From PLOWO2-12-38-17 sp963709355 (GTDB lineage: Bacteria > Planctomycetota > Brocadiia > Brocadiales > Brocadiaceae), in contig CAVPVY010000005.1 in NCBI GenBank assembly GCA_963709355.1, positions 1,860,001 through 1,924,000 of the forward strand: 64,000 nucleotides of DNA. The letters are read 5' to 3'. Under the pieces are notes generated by a model. The model searched no databases and was not told the origin of the DNA. It saw nothing but the letters and a program-made list of their open reading frames with translations. A program made the translations under genes and the position numbers. Below are positions 44,787 through 55,170 of this stretch, one piece after another (positions within the stretch are counted from its first letter, which is position 1; each line of letters opens with the position of its first letter).

Positions 44787-45914
44787 TTATTTCCCAAAAG
44801 CATAAAGCCGCCAATTTACGCAACCAACATATACCGTATTCTTCGCATCGATTGCCGGTGAGGAGAGTAACGGTTCTCCTATTGTTGCACTCCATTTTAG
44901 CGTACCATCGTTATTGATTGCATATAATTTACCATCCCATGAACCTATGTAAATAACACCAGCGGCATCAATTGTTGGAGAGGCAGTAATAGAATTTTCT
45001 GTTTTAAATTTCCATTTCAATGTACCATCTTTTCTTACTGCATATATATACCCCTCCTGCGTTCCGATATAAGCCGTCTCCTCATTATCAAGCGCCGGTG
45101 AAGAAAAAGTTTTGCTGCCTAACTCGAACCCCCACTTTAACGTCCCATCTAGATTAACGGCATAAAGTTTCCCATCCGTATCCGCAATATAAACGGCACT
45201 GTTACCGATAGCAGGTGATGCATCTATTTTTGCTTCTGTTCCGAAGTTCCACTTTGAGCTTCCGTCTGGATTTAAGGCATGCAGACGTTTGTCCCATGAT
45301 CCAATGTAAATGGTATTATCTCTTCCTATCGCAGGGGAAGACGACATTATTGTCGCTTCTGTTTTATAACTCCATAATAGTTTACCATTAGCACTAACTG
45401 CATATAAACTCCCATCAAAAGAGGAAAAATACACATTCCCCTTTTCATCAAATATTGGTGATGAGTGTATGGCACCCCTCGTCTGATATTTCCATTTCAA
45501 TTTTCCATCAGGATTAAGGGCGTAAATCCTTCCATCCACCGACCCAAAGTAAATAACTCCATTCGGGGCAATTGCAGCAGAACCAAAAATCTCATCATTG
45601 GTCTTAAATGTCCATATCACTTTACCCGTTGGTGTCACAGATAATAAAGAACCATCCGTGCTTCCTACATAAATGACCCCATCTTTATCAATAACAGGAG
45701 ATGACCATATCTCACCAGCAGTAGAAATTGCCCATTTTAAATCATTACCAGAAGGACCGGCATAATTAACCATGCCTGTTCTTTGTAAATTACATCTAAA
45801 AACAGAAAATTTTTTATTTGTTTCTTGGGCATGCACTGAAGGTTCTTTTAAACCAAAGCAGGTCACGAGCGCCATCATCCCAAAATAAATTAGAAGGGTA
45901 TATCTAAATAACAT
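44787..45914 (-). CDS. secreted PQQ-type beta-propeller protein (BamB-like)
   Basis: Exported protein of 375 residues: signal peptide (LLIYFGMMALVTCFGL..), then seven to eight repeats of about 40 residues with the pattern SSPAID..VIYVGSxDGxLYAVNxDGxLKWxF, for example VIYVGSTDGSLLSV and VIYFGSVDGRIYALNPDGKL. This builds a beta propeller like BamB or quinoprotein dehydrogenases, but no dehydrogenase catalytic residues are evident, so a scaffold or assembly role is likelier. It follows the LysM gene by 16 bases in the same operon. Confidence 0.85.
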   Translation of the reverse strand: MLFRYTLLIYFGMMALVTCFGLKEPSVHAQETNKKFSVFRCNLQRTGMVNYAGPSGNDLKWAISTAGEIWSSPVIDKDGVIYVGSTDGSLLSVTPTGKVIWTFKTNDEIFGSAAIAPNGVIYFGSVDGRIYALNPDGKLKWKYQTRGAIHSSPIFDEKGNVYFSSFDGSLYAVSANGKLLWSYKTEATIMSSSPAIGRDNTIYIGSWDKRLHALNPDGSSKWNFGTEAKIDASPAIGNSAVYIADTDGKLYAVNLDGTLKWGFELGSKTFSSPALDNEETAYIGTQEGYIYAVRKDGTLKWKFKTENSITASPTIDAAGVIYIGSWDGKLYAINNDGTLKWSATIGEPLLSSPAIDAKNTVYVGCVNWRLYAFGK

Positions 45915-45930
45915 TAATTACTCCTCCATG

Positions 45931-46797
45931 TTAAAAATCAGGAATTTCTATTTCAGCCCCGATAGGTAAAGAATTTTGATTTTTTATGATTTCTTTATTA
46001 ACTTCTAATATTTTATTCCACTTTAAGCCATCATTATAATATCTTAAGGCTATCTTATAAAGGGTGTCCCCCTTTTGAATTGTATGTCTCCTGCCAGATT
46101 TTGTATCCTCAACCTCAGTCATCTGCATTAAGGTTGGAATGGTAGTTTCTTCCTTTGTACTCTGTGTTACAGTTTTCTCCTCTGGTATAAAAAGCTCTGT
46201 TCCAATTTTTAAGCTATCTCTATCCGGTAACTTATCCCGATTTGCATTAAAAATAAGCAACCATTTAGATTCATCTCTATAATACTTATTTGCTATCTTG
46301 TAAAGACTATCGTTTTGTTGTACTTTGTGCACCCTTAATCTTGAAGAAGACCCTTGTACTTCGTTAATATCGTTAATATCAATATCTTTAAACTCCTCTT
46401 CGCCTTGAGACGAAATAATTTCTTTATTTTTACTTACAACAACGTTTATTGGTCTTTCGCTTTCAGACTTATTCCATGTTCCCTCTACTACATTATCTTT
46501 CTTTTCAATAGGTTGTTCTTCGGTTTCTATGGTATTTATTACTTTTATCTTTCTTTGTTCTATATTCTTATTTTGCGCAGTTCCTGCAGTATCATTAATT
46601 GACTCACCAGTAATAGCACTATCTTTAGTTTCTTTAGATAAGTCATTTATATCAAGTAAAATCATCTTTGAATCTTCTTCAGCATCAGGAATGGGGATAG
46701 CCGGTGCCTTAACAGCAGTCCTAGTACTCAGAAAAACACCAATAATCGCCAGTATAATTACTCCCAAAACTACGCCCACTTGCACATCTCTTTTCAT
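45931..46797 (-). CDS. membrane-anchored protein with two LysM domains
   Basis: Protein of 288 residues: an N-terminal membrane anchor (VGVVLGVIILAIIGVFLSTR), a long charged low-complexity linker, then two LysM domains, HKVQQNDSLYKIANKYYRDE (about residues 155-205) and HTIQKGDTLYKIALRYYNDG (about 237-287). LysM binds N-acetylglucosamine polymers such as peptidoglycan. No catalytic domain is present, so it probably tethers or organises the envelope, perhaps with the propeller protein encoded next. Confidence 0.88.
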   Translation of the reverse strand: MKRDVQVGVVLGVIILAIIGVFLSTRTAVKAPAIPIPDAEEDSKMILLDINDLSKETKDSAITGESINDTAGTAQNKNIEQRKIKVINTIETEEQPIEKKDNVVEGTWNKSESERPINVVVSKNKEIISSQGEEEFKDIDINDINEVQGSSSRLRVHKVQQNDSLYKIANKYYRDESKWLLIFNANRDKLPDRDSLKIGTELFIPEEKTVTQSTKEETTIPTLMQMTEVEDTKSGRRHTIQKGDTLYKIALRYYNDGLKWNKILEVNKEIIKNQNSLPIGAEIEIPDF

Positions 46798-47005
46798 TGT
46801 TCTCTTATTCCTTTCACATGTTATAAGGAATGAAAAAATTGAAACGAATAGCCTTCAGCAAACTTAAACTGGTCATTTAATTCACTGTGCAAACAATTAA
46901 ATGCTCACACTTTACCCTTACAATTTAACAGAACAAATCTGAATTCGAATAGAAACTATTTTATCTGATTTAAAAATTTTTGGAAATTTCTGTTAATATT
47001 ATGCT

Positions 47006-50000
47006 TTAACTGCTTTTTACAGGTATCGCATCCTTTCTATGAATAGCATAATCTCTTGGCGGCAGAGGTTGACCAGCAGAAACAAAACCCCTCCATTTTA
47101 GTAACGAAGGACATGCAATAAATATTGTAGAATATGTACCCACAATAATCCCCACCATCATAACGAACGCAAATCCGTGAATTTCGGGTCCACCAAGGAA
47201 GAACAAAGCACATAGTACACCGATAGTTGTAATACCTGTCAGGAGTGTACGACTTAGAGTTTGGTTTATACTATCGTTTACCAGTTCAGGGGTTAATATC
47301 TTACCGCGTACTCCCATGTTTTCCCTTATTCTATCAAATACAACAATCGTATCATTCAATGAATAACCCACAACGGTAAGAAACGCTGCTACCACAGAAC
47401 TATCAATTTTCATATTTCCGAATAGATAATCAGCCACAGCAACGGCGCCCAGCGTTATTAATATATCATGGATAACAGCAATGATTGCAGAACTTCCAAA
47501 TTTAAAGTCCCCGAAACGGAACCATACGTAAAATATTGTCGCAATACATGAAAAGATTACACCAAGAATAGCCCTATTCTTCATTTCGTCAGCAACAGTA
47601 GAACCAATACTCACTATCCTCTTGAGAGGATTTGATATCTCAAATGCATTCTTAATATTACCTTTAACAACCTCTGCATTTTGTTGGGCATCAAATGCAA
47701 TTTTAACTGTTTGATATTCCTTTCCTAACGCCAAATCCTTATCCAGGATATCTGGATACCCTGCAGCAGTCAATATACCTTCGACAACCTCTTTCTTTAA
47801 AGGTTTGGATAATGTCATACGAAACGATGTTAACTTACTTTTCCCCCCCTGGAATGTTTCTGCTGCTGTAACACCCTGAGAACTATCGCCGCTCGGTTTT
47901 GCTTCACCAGCAGGCATAACTGCCGAACTACCCGCAATTAATTCAAAAGAAACGTCTATTTTTTCTTTATATAATCTTTCTTTAAATTTACTTATAATAT
48001 CATCCTTTATCTTTTCCTGAATTTTTCCAGTATTTAAAGGTTGCAGTTGTATTAAAAACAACTGCGCAGGAGCATTAATCGCATAAATATTCTTAGCATA
48101 AATCTTAATTAACTTATTCCTGCTAATAATAGCCACAAAGTTTTCCTTGCTAAAGCCTTCTTTCAATACTACCTGTATAGCTTCATTCCCTAAACAGTAA
48201 ACACTTGGTATAGAAACAATTTCCTTTGCAGACTGCTTAATATCCGCCAAGTTTTTTCTCGCCCCCTCAATCCTAAGCTTATTTGTACGCATCTTTTCTG
48301 CTTCTTCTGGATGTTTTGTTACTACTACGTCTGCATACCCATTCTTTTTCAGTTCTAGATTAAATAAAATTGGCTCTATGGGCTCACTAACTTCAACGTC
48401 TATAAATGGCTTTGATATTCTCATAGCTATATCTTGGGTGTTCAATGTTTCGACAACGTCGCCTAGTTTTACTCTGACATCATGATATATAAGATTATCT
48501 TTTAATACTTCAATGATGGCATCCACCGATTGTAATCGTTTTCTAACATCATCCAAACCTGCCACATTTATTCTATATTCTTTAGCAGGTTGGTTAACGG
48601 ATGTTATAGAAACGGTGTCCTCATCACTATAACCAGCCAGCTTGAGACTTTTCTGAATATCAATCTCATCAACCGGTTTTGACAATTCCAAATTGAAAAT
48701 TGTAGGTTCGATAAAGCTAATTTTGGATGATTTATCAAGAACACCTTTTATATCATCTTCTATTTTTTGTCTTACCTTCTCATCGCTAAGTCCTTTTGTT
48801 CGAATACCAAACTCATCCGCAGTAGATACAAACTGAGTTAAATTTTCTCCTGACCATATACTTTGTACCTCTGCCTCGCCATAACCAATGTCATTCAATC
48901 CATTTCTTATAACCGAAGGTGATGTCTGTTCTTTCAAATGGACATGAACAAGAGTTCCGCCTGTAAAATCAATATCATATTTATTATTTCCACGAATAAC
49001 AAAAGCGGTGATTCCTCCGATGATACATGCCCCGGAAACTGCAACCAAAATAAAACGATAATTAATAAACTTGATCCTCGGAGTACTTATCAATTTAAAC
49101 ATGGAAAAACTCTTTATCCAGTTTAAATCAAGGAATAATTCGTAAATTACCCTTGTAACAAAAATTGCAGTAAAAAGGTTGATAATCAGACCAATAATTA
49201 GTGTCCAAGCAAAACCTTTTACCGGACCAGTGCCAACAGCGGCAAGTATCACACCTGTAATCAAGGTTGTAATATTCGAATCAAATATAGCTGAAAATGC
49301 CCTTTCATAACCCGCTTTAACAGCCGCACGAATTGGTTTCCCTTTCGCTCGTTCCTCACGAATTCTTTCAAAAATTAATACGTTGGCATCTATACCCATA
49401 CCAATCATGAGCACTAAACCTGCAATACCAGGCAACGTCATCGTGGCATTAAGTAACGCCATAGTTCCAACAATCAAAAAGATATTTAATGCATTCGCAA
49501 AATTGGCAACCCAACCTACTCCCATATAATAAATACCAATAAATAGGATTGCAAATATACCACCAATTGCGCCTGCCAATAATCCCTGATTAATTGAATC
49601 CCTTCCAAGGCTAGGGCCAACCATGGTCTCCATTTCTAGCTCAAGGTCTGCCGGAAGACTTCCTGCGCGCATAATCGCAATAAGTTCATTTACCTCATCC
49701 TGGGTAAAACTCCCCTCAATAATACCTTTTCCCGGAATACGGTCGCGTATTACTGGTGCAGAGTAAAGAATATCGTCTAGGATAATTGCCAAAGGCTTGC
49801 CAATATTTCGTTCTGTAATCTGTCCAAATTTAGATTTTCCTATCGCATCAAACTCAAAGCCAACAATTGGTTCTATACCTTTGCGGTCGGCATATATTCT
49901 TGATAAATGCTCACCTGAAATCTCAGTCTTGTTACGAACCAAAAACCATTTACCTGCTTCCCCTTCTTCTCCTCTTTTCTTTCGTATCCAGTGTTTATAA

Positions 50001-50596
50001 TAACCTGATACCTGTTTCCCTCTTGCAGCTTCTTTATATTCCGGACTATCCATACTTGCAGCCAATCTAAACTCAAGCTTACCGAGACGTGTAATCCTGC
50101 TCTTGAGCGCTTCCACTTCTGCCCTTGTCGCACCAGGGACCTGAATCAATATCCTATGGCTGCCTTGTTCCTGAATTCTGTATTCTATAATACCCTTTGG
50201 ATCAATCCTCTTTTTCAATACTTCAATTATTTCTCCCGTAATGCCGGGGTGGTCTTCTTTCTCATCAACCCTAACCTTGTAAAGCAACTCAGACCCCCCT
50301 TTGAGATCAAGCCCGAGTTTAATCTTCCCCTTTGAAATGTATTCAACGGCTTTATTGGTTATCTTTCTACCATCTTTATCAATCTCTTCGCTGATAATAG
50401 TCTCTCGGACAGTAGGATTTGTCACAACCGCCCTAGCCCAAGATTTTTCTATGGTATCACGCTCCACAACCTTACCATCAATCTCCCTTACATTTTCTCT
50501 TTTTAAGACCTTCTCCGATGGTGGATATACAACCATTATGCCGATAGCAATAACAACTATAATTAGAGGAATCTTCCACCTTAGACTTTTTACCAT
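47006..50596 (-). CDS. secDF: protein translocase SecDF fusion, enlarged
   Basis: Fused SecD-SecF (1196 residues) that drives late steps of Sec export using the proton gradient. SecD part: IKLGLDLKGGSELLYKV, the P1 domain and six-TM block with MIGMGIDANVLIFERIREE. SecF part begins near residue 510 with YDIDFTGGTLVHVHL and ends with VVGYSLNDTIVVFDRIREN. Between the first SecF TM and the next TM block lies an unusually long exported region of about 400 residues, much larger than a normal SecF P4 domain. ATG at 50596 follows GAGGAGAAAG; the longer GTG start is not used. Upstream are yajC and tgt, the classical order. Confidence 0.95.
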   Translation of the reverse strand: MVKSLRWKIPLIIVVIAIGIMVVYPPSEKVLKRENVREIDGKVVERDTIEKSWARAVVTNPTVRETIISEEIDKDGRKITNKAVEYISKGKIKLGLDLKGGSELLYKVRVDEKEDHPGITGEIIEVLKKRIDPKGIIEYRIQEQGSHRILIQVPGATRAEVEALKSRITRLGKLEFRLAASMDSPEYKEAARGKQVSGYYKHWIRKKRGEEGEAGKWFLVRNKTEISGEHLSRIYADRKGIEPIVGFEFDAIGKSKFGQITERNIGKPLAIILDDILYSAPVIRDRIPGKGIIEGSFTQDEVNELIAIMRAGSLPADLELEMETMVGPSLGRDSINQGLLAGAIGGIFAILFIGIYYMGVGWVANFANALNIFLIVGTMALLNATMTLPGIAGLVLMIGMGIDANVLIFERIREERAKGKPIRAAVKAGYERAFSAIFDSNITTLITGVILAAVGTGPVKGFAWTLIIGLIINLFTAIFVTRVIYELFLDLNWIKSFSMFKLISTPRIKFINYRFILVAVSGACIIGGITAFVIRGNNKYDIDFTGGTLVHVHLKEQTSPSVIRNGLNDIGYGEAEVQSIWSGENLTQFVSTADEFGIRTKGLSDEKVRQKIEDDIKGVLDKSSKISFIEPTIFNLELSKPVDEIDIQKSLKLAGYSDEDTVSITSVNQPAKEYRINVAGLDDVRKRLQSVDAIIEVLKDNLIYHDVRVKLGDVVETLNTQDIAMRISKPFIDVEVSEPIEPILFNLELKKNGYADVVVTKHPEEAEKMRTNKLRIEGARKNLADIKQSAKEIVSIPSVYCLGNEAIQVVLKEGFSKENFVAIISRNKLIKIYAKNIYAINAPAQLFLIQLQPLNTGKIQEKIKDDIISKFKERLYKEKIDVSFELIAGSSAVMPAGEAKPSGDSSQGVTAAETFQGGKSKLTSFRMTLSKPLKKEVVEGILTAAGYPDILDKDLALGKEYQTVKIAFDAQQNAEVVKGNIKNAFEISNPLKRIVSIGSTVADEMKNRAILGVIFSCIATIFYVWFRFGDFKFGSSAIIAVIHDILITLGAVAVADYLFGNMKIDSSVVAAFLTVVGYSLNDTIVVFDRIRENMGVRGKILTPELVNDSINQTLSRTLLTGITTIGVLCALFFLGGPEIHGFAFVMMVGIIVGTYSTIFIACPSLLKWRGFVSAGQPLPPRDYAIHRKDAIPVKSS

Positions 50597-50693
50597 TTCT
50601 TTCTCCTCAACGGGCACCTTTTCCTTTGCTTATAAATTACATGTTCTAAAATAATAAAATTCATTTTGTTTCCTTACCGCTTTCCTTAGAAAT

Positions 50694-51032
50694 TTATTTC
50701 GCCTCTTCTTCGTCTTCGTCGTGTGAGACTTCTAGCACAGAAACTATTGAGTTCCTATCAACTTTAACTTTTACTTCTTTGGCATCATCCACACGAAGGA
50801 GAACCTCCTTCTCGCGAACAGATACAATAGAACCATGCATCCCGCCAGCCGTAACAACACGGTCGTTTTTCTTAATTCTCGATAACATCGCCTTCCGATC
50901 TTTTTCCTTCTTTTTTTGCGGTCTCAGAATCAAAAAGTACATCACAACAAACATTAAAATAAACGGAAGTAACATGGTAAGCATACCTGTTGAACCTTGC
51001 TTCCCAGCCGCTGCCTGTAATAAAAAAAGCAT
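50694..51032 (-). CDS. yajC: preprotein translocase subunit YajC
   Basis: Single-membrane-segment protein (112 residues; TM near 18-38, TMLLPFILMFVVMYFLILRP) followed by the conserved QKKKEKDRKAMLSRIKKNDRVVTAGG and a small beta domain. YajC associates with SecDF and YidC. The acidic tail (DEDEEEAK) is extra. It lies between tgt and secDF on one transcript. Confidence 0.95.
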   Translation of the reverse strand: MLFLLQAAAGKQGSTGMLTMLLPFILMFVVMYFLILRPQKKKEKDRKAMLSRIKKNDRVVTAGGMHGSIVSVREKEVLLRVDDAKEVKVKVDRNSIVSVLEVSHDEDEEEAK

Positions 51033-51058
51033 CCTATTCCTCCTTTAGATATAAAGTT

Positions 51059-52180
51059 TTAACTCAAAGTCACCCCCGACAGACTCGACAAAAAGTCTGC
51101 CTTAAATTCTTTAAATTCATTTCTTAATATTGATTCTCTCGCTTGTTGCATTAAATTCTGAAAATAATGTATATTGTGTAACGAAATTAAAAGCAATCCT
51201 AAAATTTCGTTCGCTTGAAAAAGATGTCGCAAATAAGCCCTAGTAAAATTCTGACATGTATAGCAACTACACGCCTTATCAAGAGGGCTGGAATCTTCTT
51301 TATATTGACTGTTTAATATCTTTACCTTTCCTGTACTTGTAAATGCACATCCATTTCTTCCGTTTCGTGTAGGAATAACACAATCGAACATGTCAACCCC
51401 ACGCTCTATAGCATCTAAAATATCAACAGGAAATCCAACTCCCATTAAATATCTCGGTCTATCAGAGGGCAAAAAGTCTATTGTGTAATCCAACACCTCA
51501 TTCATCAAAACGCTTCCCTCACCTACACTTAATCCACCAATCGAGTATCCTTCAAAGTTCATTTCTACCAGTTTTTTTACACAATCAATACGAAGGTCAC
51601 TGAAAATACTTCCTTGAATTATACCAAAAAGTGCTTGTTTTTTATTTACATTAGCATTTAAACAACGTTCTGCCCAATCAAGTGTTCTTTTTACTGCAGT
51701 ATTTGCTCTGTCGTGCTCACATGGATATGGGACACACTCATCAAAACACATTATTATATCTGCCCCTAGATTATTCTGTATATCAATTACCTTCTCAGGT
51801 GTAAGAAATATTTTTACACCATCAACTGGCGATTGGAATTCCACACCGTCATCTGAAATCCTTGTTAGTCCTGTAAGCGAAAAAACTTGGTACCCACCAC
51901 TGTCCGTAATAATTGCACCATCCCATCCCATAAAATCATGCAGTCCACCCATTTGTTTAACAACCCTTTCTCCAGGCCTCAAACATAAATGAAATGCATT
52001 ACAAAGGATAATGTTTGTATTAGTTTCTTCTAAACACCTCGGCGTCAGAGTCTTGACAGTTCCCTGTGTGCCTACTGGCATAAATACAGGTGTAGGAATA
52101 CAAAGATTATTTATCTTAAGCTCGCCACATCTAGCCTTTGACTGTCTATCAACTGCTTTTAATTTAAAGATCAACAACAC
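51059..52180 (-). CDS. tgt: tRNA-guanine transglycosylase
   Basis: Exchanges guanine-34 of Asp/Asn/His/Tyr tRNAs for the queuosine precursor preQ1. Full length (373 residues): FMPVGTQGTVKTLTP, catalytic Asp in ITDSGGYQVFSL, MCFDECVPYP, GGLSVGE, and the zinc site CSCYTCQNFTRAYLRHLF (three Cys) with a later His in SLHNIHYF. queH, three genes away on the same strand, performs the last step of queuosine synthesis. Confidence 0.97.
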   Translation of the reverse strand: MLLIFKLKAVDRQSKARCGELKINNLCIPTPVFMPVGTQGTVKTLTPRCLEETNTNIILCNAFHLCLRPGERVVKQMGGLHDFMGWDGAIITDSGGYQVFSLTGLTRISDDGVEFQSPVDGVKIFLTPEKVIDIQNNLGADIIMCFDECVPYPCEHDRANTAVKRTLDWAERCLNANVNKKQALFGIIQGSIFSDLRIDCVKKLVEMNFEGYSIGGLSVGEGSVLMNEVLDYTIDFLPSDRPRYLMGVGFPVDILDAIERGVDMFDCVIPTRNGRNGCAFTSTGKVKILNSQYKEDSSPLDKACSCYTCQNFTRAYLRHLFQANEILGLLLISLHNIHYFQNLMQQARESILRNEFKEFKADFLSSLSGVTLS

Positions 52181-52193
52181 CTCCTAAGAGGTA

Positions 52194-53381
52194 TTAATAT
52201 ATTCGAACCAATTCCATCTTTGGATAGTAATATTTCAGTATCGCTGTCCACTTAAAACCTTTTTCAGCCATACCCTGGGCACCATATTGACAAAGTCCAA
52301 CACCATGCCCCCAACCTCTTCCTGCGAAGGTAATACTCTTTCCATTATTTATAGAATTAAAAGCTGTACTACGTAATTTATTAGGGCCTATCAGCAATCT
52401 AAAATCATTTGCATTCATTTCTTTTTTACTATTTGCAGATATAATTTCTACCTTCGAACCATGCATCCCTGCACCAGGATAAATTGTTTTCACGTTCTGA
52501 ATATTTGAGACATACATATTTGCATTTCTCAACTTCCTTTCTATATCAGACTTGCTAATATCTGTGCTCCAACTGGAATATCTGGTGTTCCTGCAATAGT
52601 TGCATGTAACACCACTCAATGGAGGTATACTGTCTTTCCCAAACACATATCTGACATCCTCGGTATGTCCCCCGCAAGTACTATGGAAATAAGCTGGAAA
52701 GATATTCCAATTGTAAACCATAACCACACCTTTCGTTTCTCGTATAATCTTGTTTAACCTTGGTGTTTCAGCTTCAACACCTTTATAAGCAAGATCTATC
52801 ATATCAAGATGATAAACATCGTCCCGTCTCGTCTTCTTTTTATACATAACGTAAGTTCTAGCTGTAACCGCTTGAGCACGTAATGCTTCTTCATTCCATG
52901 TTTGCGGCATTTCGCTGCCTAGGACACCTGCAACAAACCCTTCTATGTCTACCTCTTGAATTACTGAAAATTTATTATTAAATTGCTGTAAAATTCTAAG
53001 TTCGCCACGATATCGCAAATTATTTAACTTTATTTCACCATCTCTTAAACTCACAACGTGGAGTTCACTATAATCATATTGTTTATCCCCTATGTTAATA
53101 CGACCATTATTTACTGATATTGTAGATTTTGGCAAATCTTGCCCTTGGTCCAAGATATTCGTTAAACTACCAGTAATCTGGTAACAACCATTGATAGACA
53201 ACTGCGCTTCTTTAACATCGTTAATTAGAAGGACGCGTATGTTTGGTGTTTTTCCCAGAAGAGGTCCAAAATCATAGATTCCGTCACGGACTACAGCCGC
53301 GCCTCGTTCACATGAAAAAGGAGTACTTACGGACATTGTTGGTAATATAGTTGCCATCATTAATAGCAGTGTCCTACTCAT
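52194..53381 (-). CDS. SpoIID/LytB domain protein
   Basis: Exported protein (395 residues, N-terminal signal segment MSRTLLLMMATILPTMSVST) with a SpoIID domain: EMPQTWNEEALRAQAVTARTYVMYKKK, FHSTCGGHTED and GRGWGHGVGLCQYGAQGMA near the C-terminus. SpoIID is a lytic transglycosylase acting on peptidoglycan stripped of stem peptides; homologues in non-sporulating bacteria remodel cell-wall glycan. The catalytic Glu in GSEMPQTW is present. Lies between queH and tgt in the operon. Confidence 0.9.
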   Translation of the reverse strand: MSRTLLLMMATILPTMSVSTPFSCERGAAVVRDGIYDFGPLLGKTPNIRVLLINDVKEAQLSINGCYQITGSLTNILDQGQDLPKSTISVNNGRINIGDKQYDYSELHVVSLRDGEIKLNNLRYRGELRILQQFNNKFSVIQEVDIEGFVAGVLGSEMPQTWNEEALRAQAVTARTYVMYKKKTRRDDVYHLDMIDLAYKGVEAETPRLNKIIRETKGVVMVYNWNIFPAYFHSTCGGHTEDVRYVFGKDSIPPLSGVTCNYCRNTRYSSWSTDISKSDIERKLRNANMYVSNIQNVKTIYPGAGMHGSKVEIISANSKKEMNANDFRLLIGPNKLRSTAFNSINNGKSITFAGRGWGHGVGLCQYGAQGMAEKGFKWTAILKYYYPKMELVRIY

Positions 53382-53465
53382 ACTATTTTAACTTAGAACC
53401 TTCTACTTCTGTTCATCCAAATAACCGAAAAACACATTATCTAATATTATAATAATCATAAACTA

Positions 53466-54098
53466 TCAGAAACAATCACATCTCTGTGATACACCTTCAG
53501 TGCTTAAAACTTCATGTGTATACTTCTTAATTTTGGTATTAATATTATTACCTTTATATAGTTCCCTGGTTGTGTCCTTGTATCTTTCATACTCACTAAA
53601 AATGCATCCACAATAGCTCTGTCTGTAAATCATTTTTCTTTTTGCAATATCCTTACTGCATTCGGATAAATAACGATAGTCACGATAAACAAAATCAACA
53701 CCGTAATTTTCTGACAAATCCCTCGAAATCTTCTTTAACTGTTCTTGATTCTGATAAACACTAAATAGCATTGTGGATGTAAAAGCATCAAAGCCATTTT
53801 CTTTTGCATAAGCAATGGTAAATTTTAATCTCATGGCATAGCAGCCACCGCAGCGATCTTTTCCCTCATAGCAAACATTTTTTAAATATTCCCTTAGCCC
53901 ATATTCTTCATGATAAATAACAGATATTGGATCAGTTTCTTGAAATACCTGCAAAGCCTTTATTCTACGCCTAAATTCTAGCAAAGGATGAATATTTGGA
54001 TTATAAAAAAGTCCAGTTACTTTAAAACCCTCTTTTCTAAGTTCATTCAACGGTGCGCACAAACAACACGCACAACAAATGTGCAATAACAGATTCAT
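53466..54098 (-). CDS. queH: epoxyqueuosine reductase QueH
   Basis: QueH (formerly DUF208), the non-QueG enzyme that reduces epoxyqueuosine to queuosine in tRNA. Conserved Cys pairs are in HICCACCLCAP near the N-terminus, RCGGCYAMRL near residue 82 and SYCGCIFSEYER near residue 167; these bind an iron-sulfur cluster and a second metal. At 210 residues it is of normal length. Separated from ruvB by only 9 bases, and part of the same run as tgt. Confidence 0.93.
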   Translation of the reverse strand: MNLLLHICCACCLCAPLNELRKEGFKVTGLFYNPNIHPLLEFRRRIKALQVFQETDPISVIYHEEYGLREYLKNVCYEGKDRCGGCYAMRLKFTIAYAKENGFDAFTSTMLFSVYQNQEQLKKISRDLSENYGVDFVYRDYRYLSECSKDIAKRKMIYRQSYCGCIFSEYERYKDTTRELYKGNNINTKIKKYTHEVLSTEGVSQRCDCF

Positions 54099-54107
54099 AA
54101 TAACGTC

Positions 54108-55130
54108 TTACCAAAAGAGTTTCTTCTGTGAATCGGATTCTGGCTTATATCCTAAATGTTCATATGCCTTCTTTGTAACAATTCTACCGCGAGGTGTTTT
54201 ATCCAAATAACCACTTTGAATTAAGAATGATTCATATACCTCCTCAATTGTATCTTCTTCTTCACTAACAGAAACAGCAATTGTCTTCAAACCAACAGGA
54301 CCTCCACTATAACGAATAATCGTCTCCAGAATTTTTCGGTCCATATCACACAAGCCATTTTCATCCACGCCCAACATTTCAAGACCTACTCTTGCTACAT
54401 CTTCGCTTATAATATCATTTCCACGTACCTGCGCAACATCACGAACGCGCCTTAGAAATCTATTCGCTATTCTTGGTGTGCCGCGAGCTCTTCTTGCAAT
54501 AATTTCTGCGCCCTTATCATCAATTCGTACAGAAAGAATGCGAGAAGAATTACATATAATTTTGTAAAGATCAGTCCATGGATAAAACTCTAACTTCTCT
54601 AATACTCCAAAACGTGAACGCAGTGGAGCGCTAAGCAACCCCTCCCTGGTAGTTGACCCAACGAGTGTAAATCTTGGCAAATTGATTTTAACGGACCTAG
54701 CCTTGGGCCCCTGATCAATAATGATATCAATGGAAAAATCTTCCATTGCAGAGTAAAGATATTCCTCAACCGTTGCATTTAATCTGTGAATCTCGTCAAT
54801 AAAAAGAATGTCCCCTTGCTGCAAATTACTTAAAATACCTGCCAGATCCATCGGTTTATCAAGTACAGGACCTGAGGTGGTTGTAATCGAAGCCTTAACC
54901 TCGTTCGCAATAATTTGCGATAAAGTCGTTTTCCCAAGGCCTGGAGGGCCTGAAAATAGTATATGGTCTAAAGGCTCAACCCTTTTTCTGGCTGCTTCAA
55001 TATATATGAGTAAATTTTCTTTGACACGATCTTGTCCAACAAAATCTTTGAACTGTTTAGGTCTGAGTGTTATATCTAGATTTTTATCCTCAATTAAGGC
55101 GGCAGAGGATAAAATATCTTCCTTTAACAT
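54108..55130 (-). CDS. ruvB: Holliday junction helicase RuvB
   Basis: AAA+ motor (340 residues) of the RuvAB branch-migration complex. Walker A GPPGLGKTTLSQ, Walker B ILFIDEIHRLNATVEEYLY, sensor GSTTREGLLSAPLRSRFG and the C-terminal winged helix (IQSGYLDKTPRGRIVTKKAY) are all intact. It follows ruvA by 40 bases. Confidence 0.98.
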   Translation of the reverse strand: MLKEDILSSAALIEDKNLDITLRPKQFKDFVGQDRVKENLLIYIEAARKRVEPLDHILFSGPPGLGKTTLSQIIANEVKASITTTSGPVLDKPMDLAGILSNLQQGDILFIDEIHRLNATVEEYLYSAMEDFSIDIIIDQGPKARSVKINLPRFTLVGSTTREGLLSAPLRSRFGVLEKLEFYPWTDLYKIICNSSRILSVRIDDKGAEIIARRARGTPRIANRFLRRVRDVAQVRGNDIISEDVARVGLEMLGVDENGLCDMDRKILETIIRYSGGPVGLKTIAVSVSEEEDTIEEVYESFLIQSGYLDKTPRGRIVTKKAYEHLGYKPESDSQKKLFW

Positions 55131-55170
55131 ATAAAAGTCCCATAATACAGTTTGTGATCTAAATATTTAA

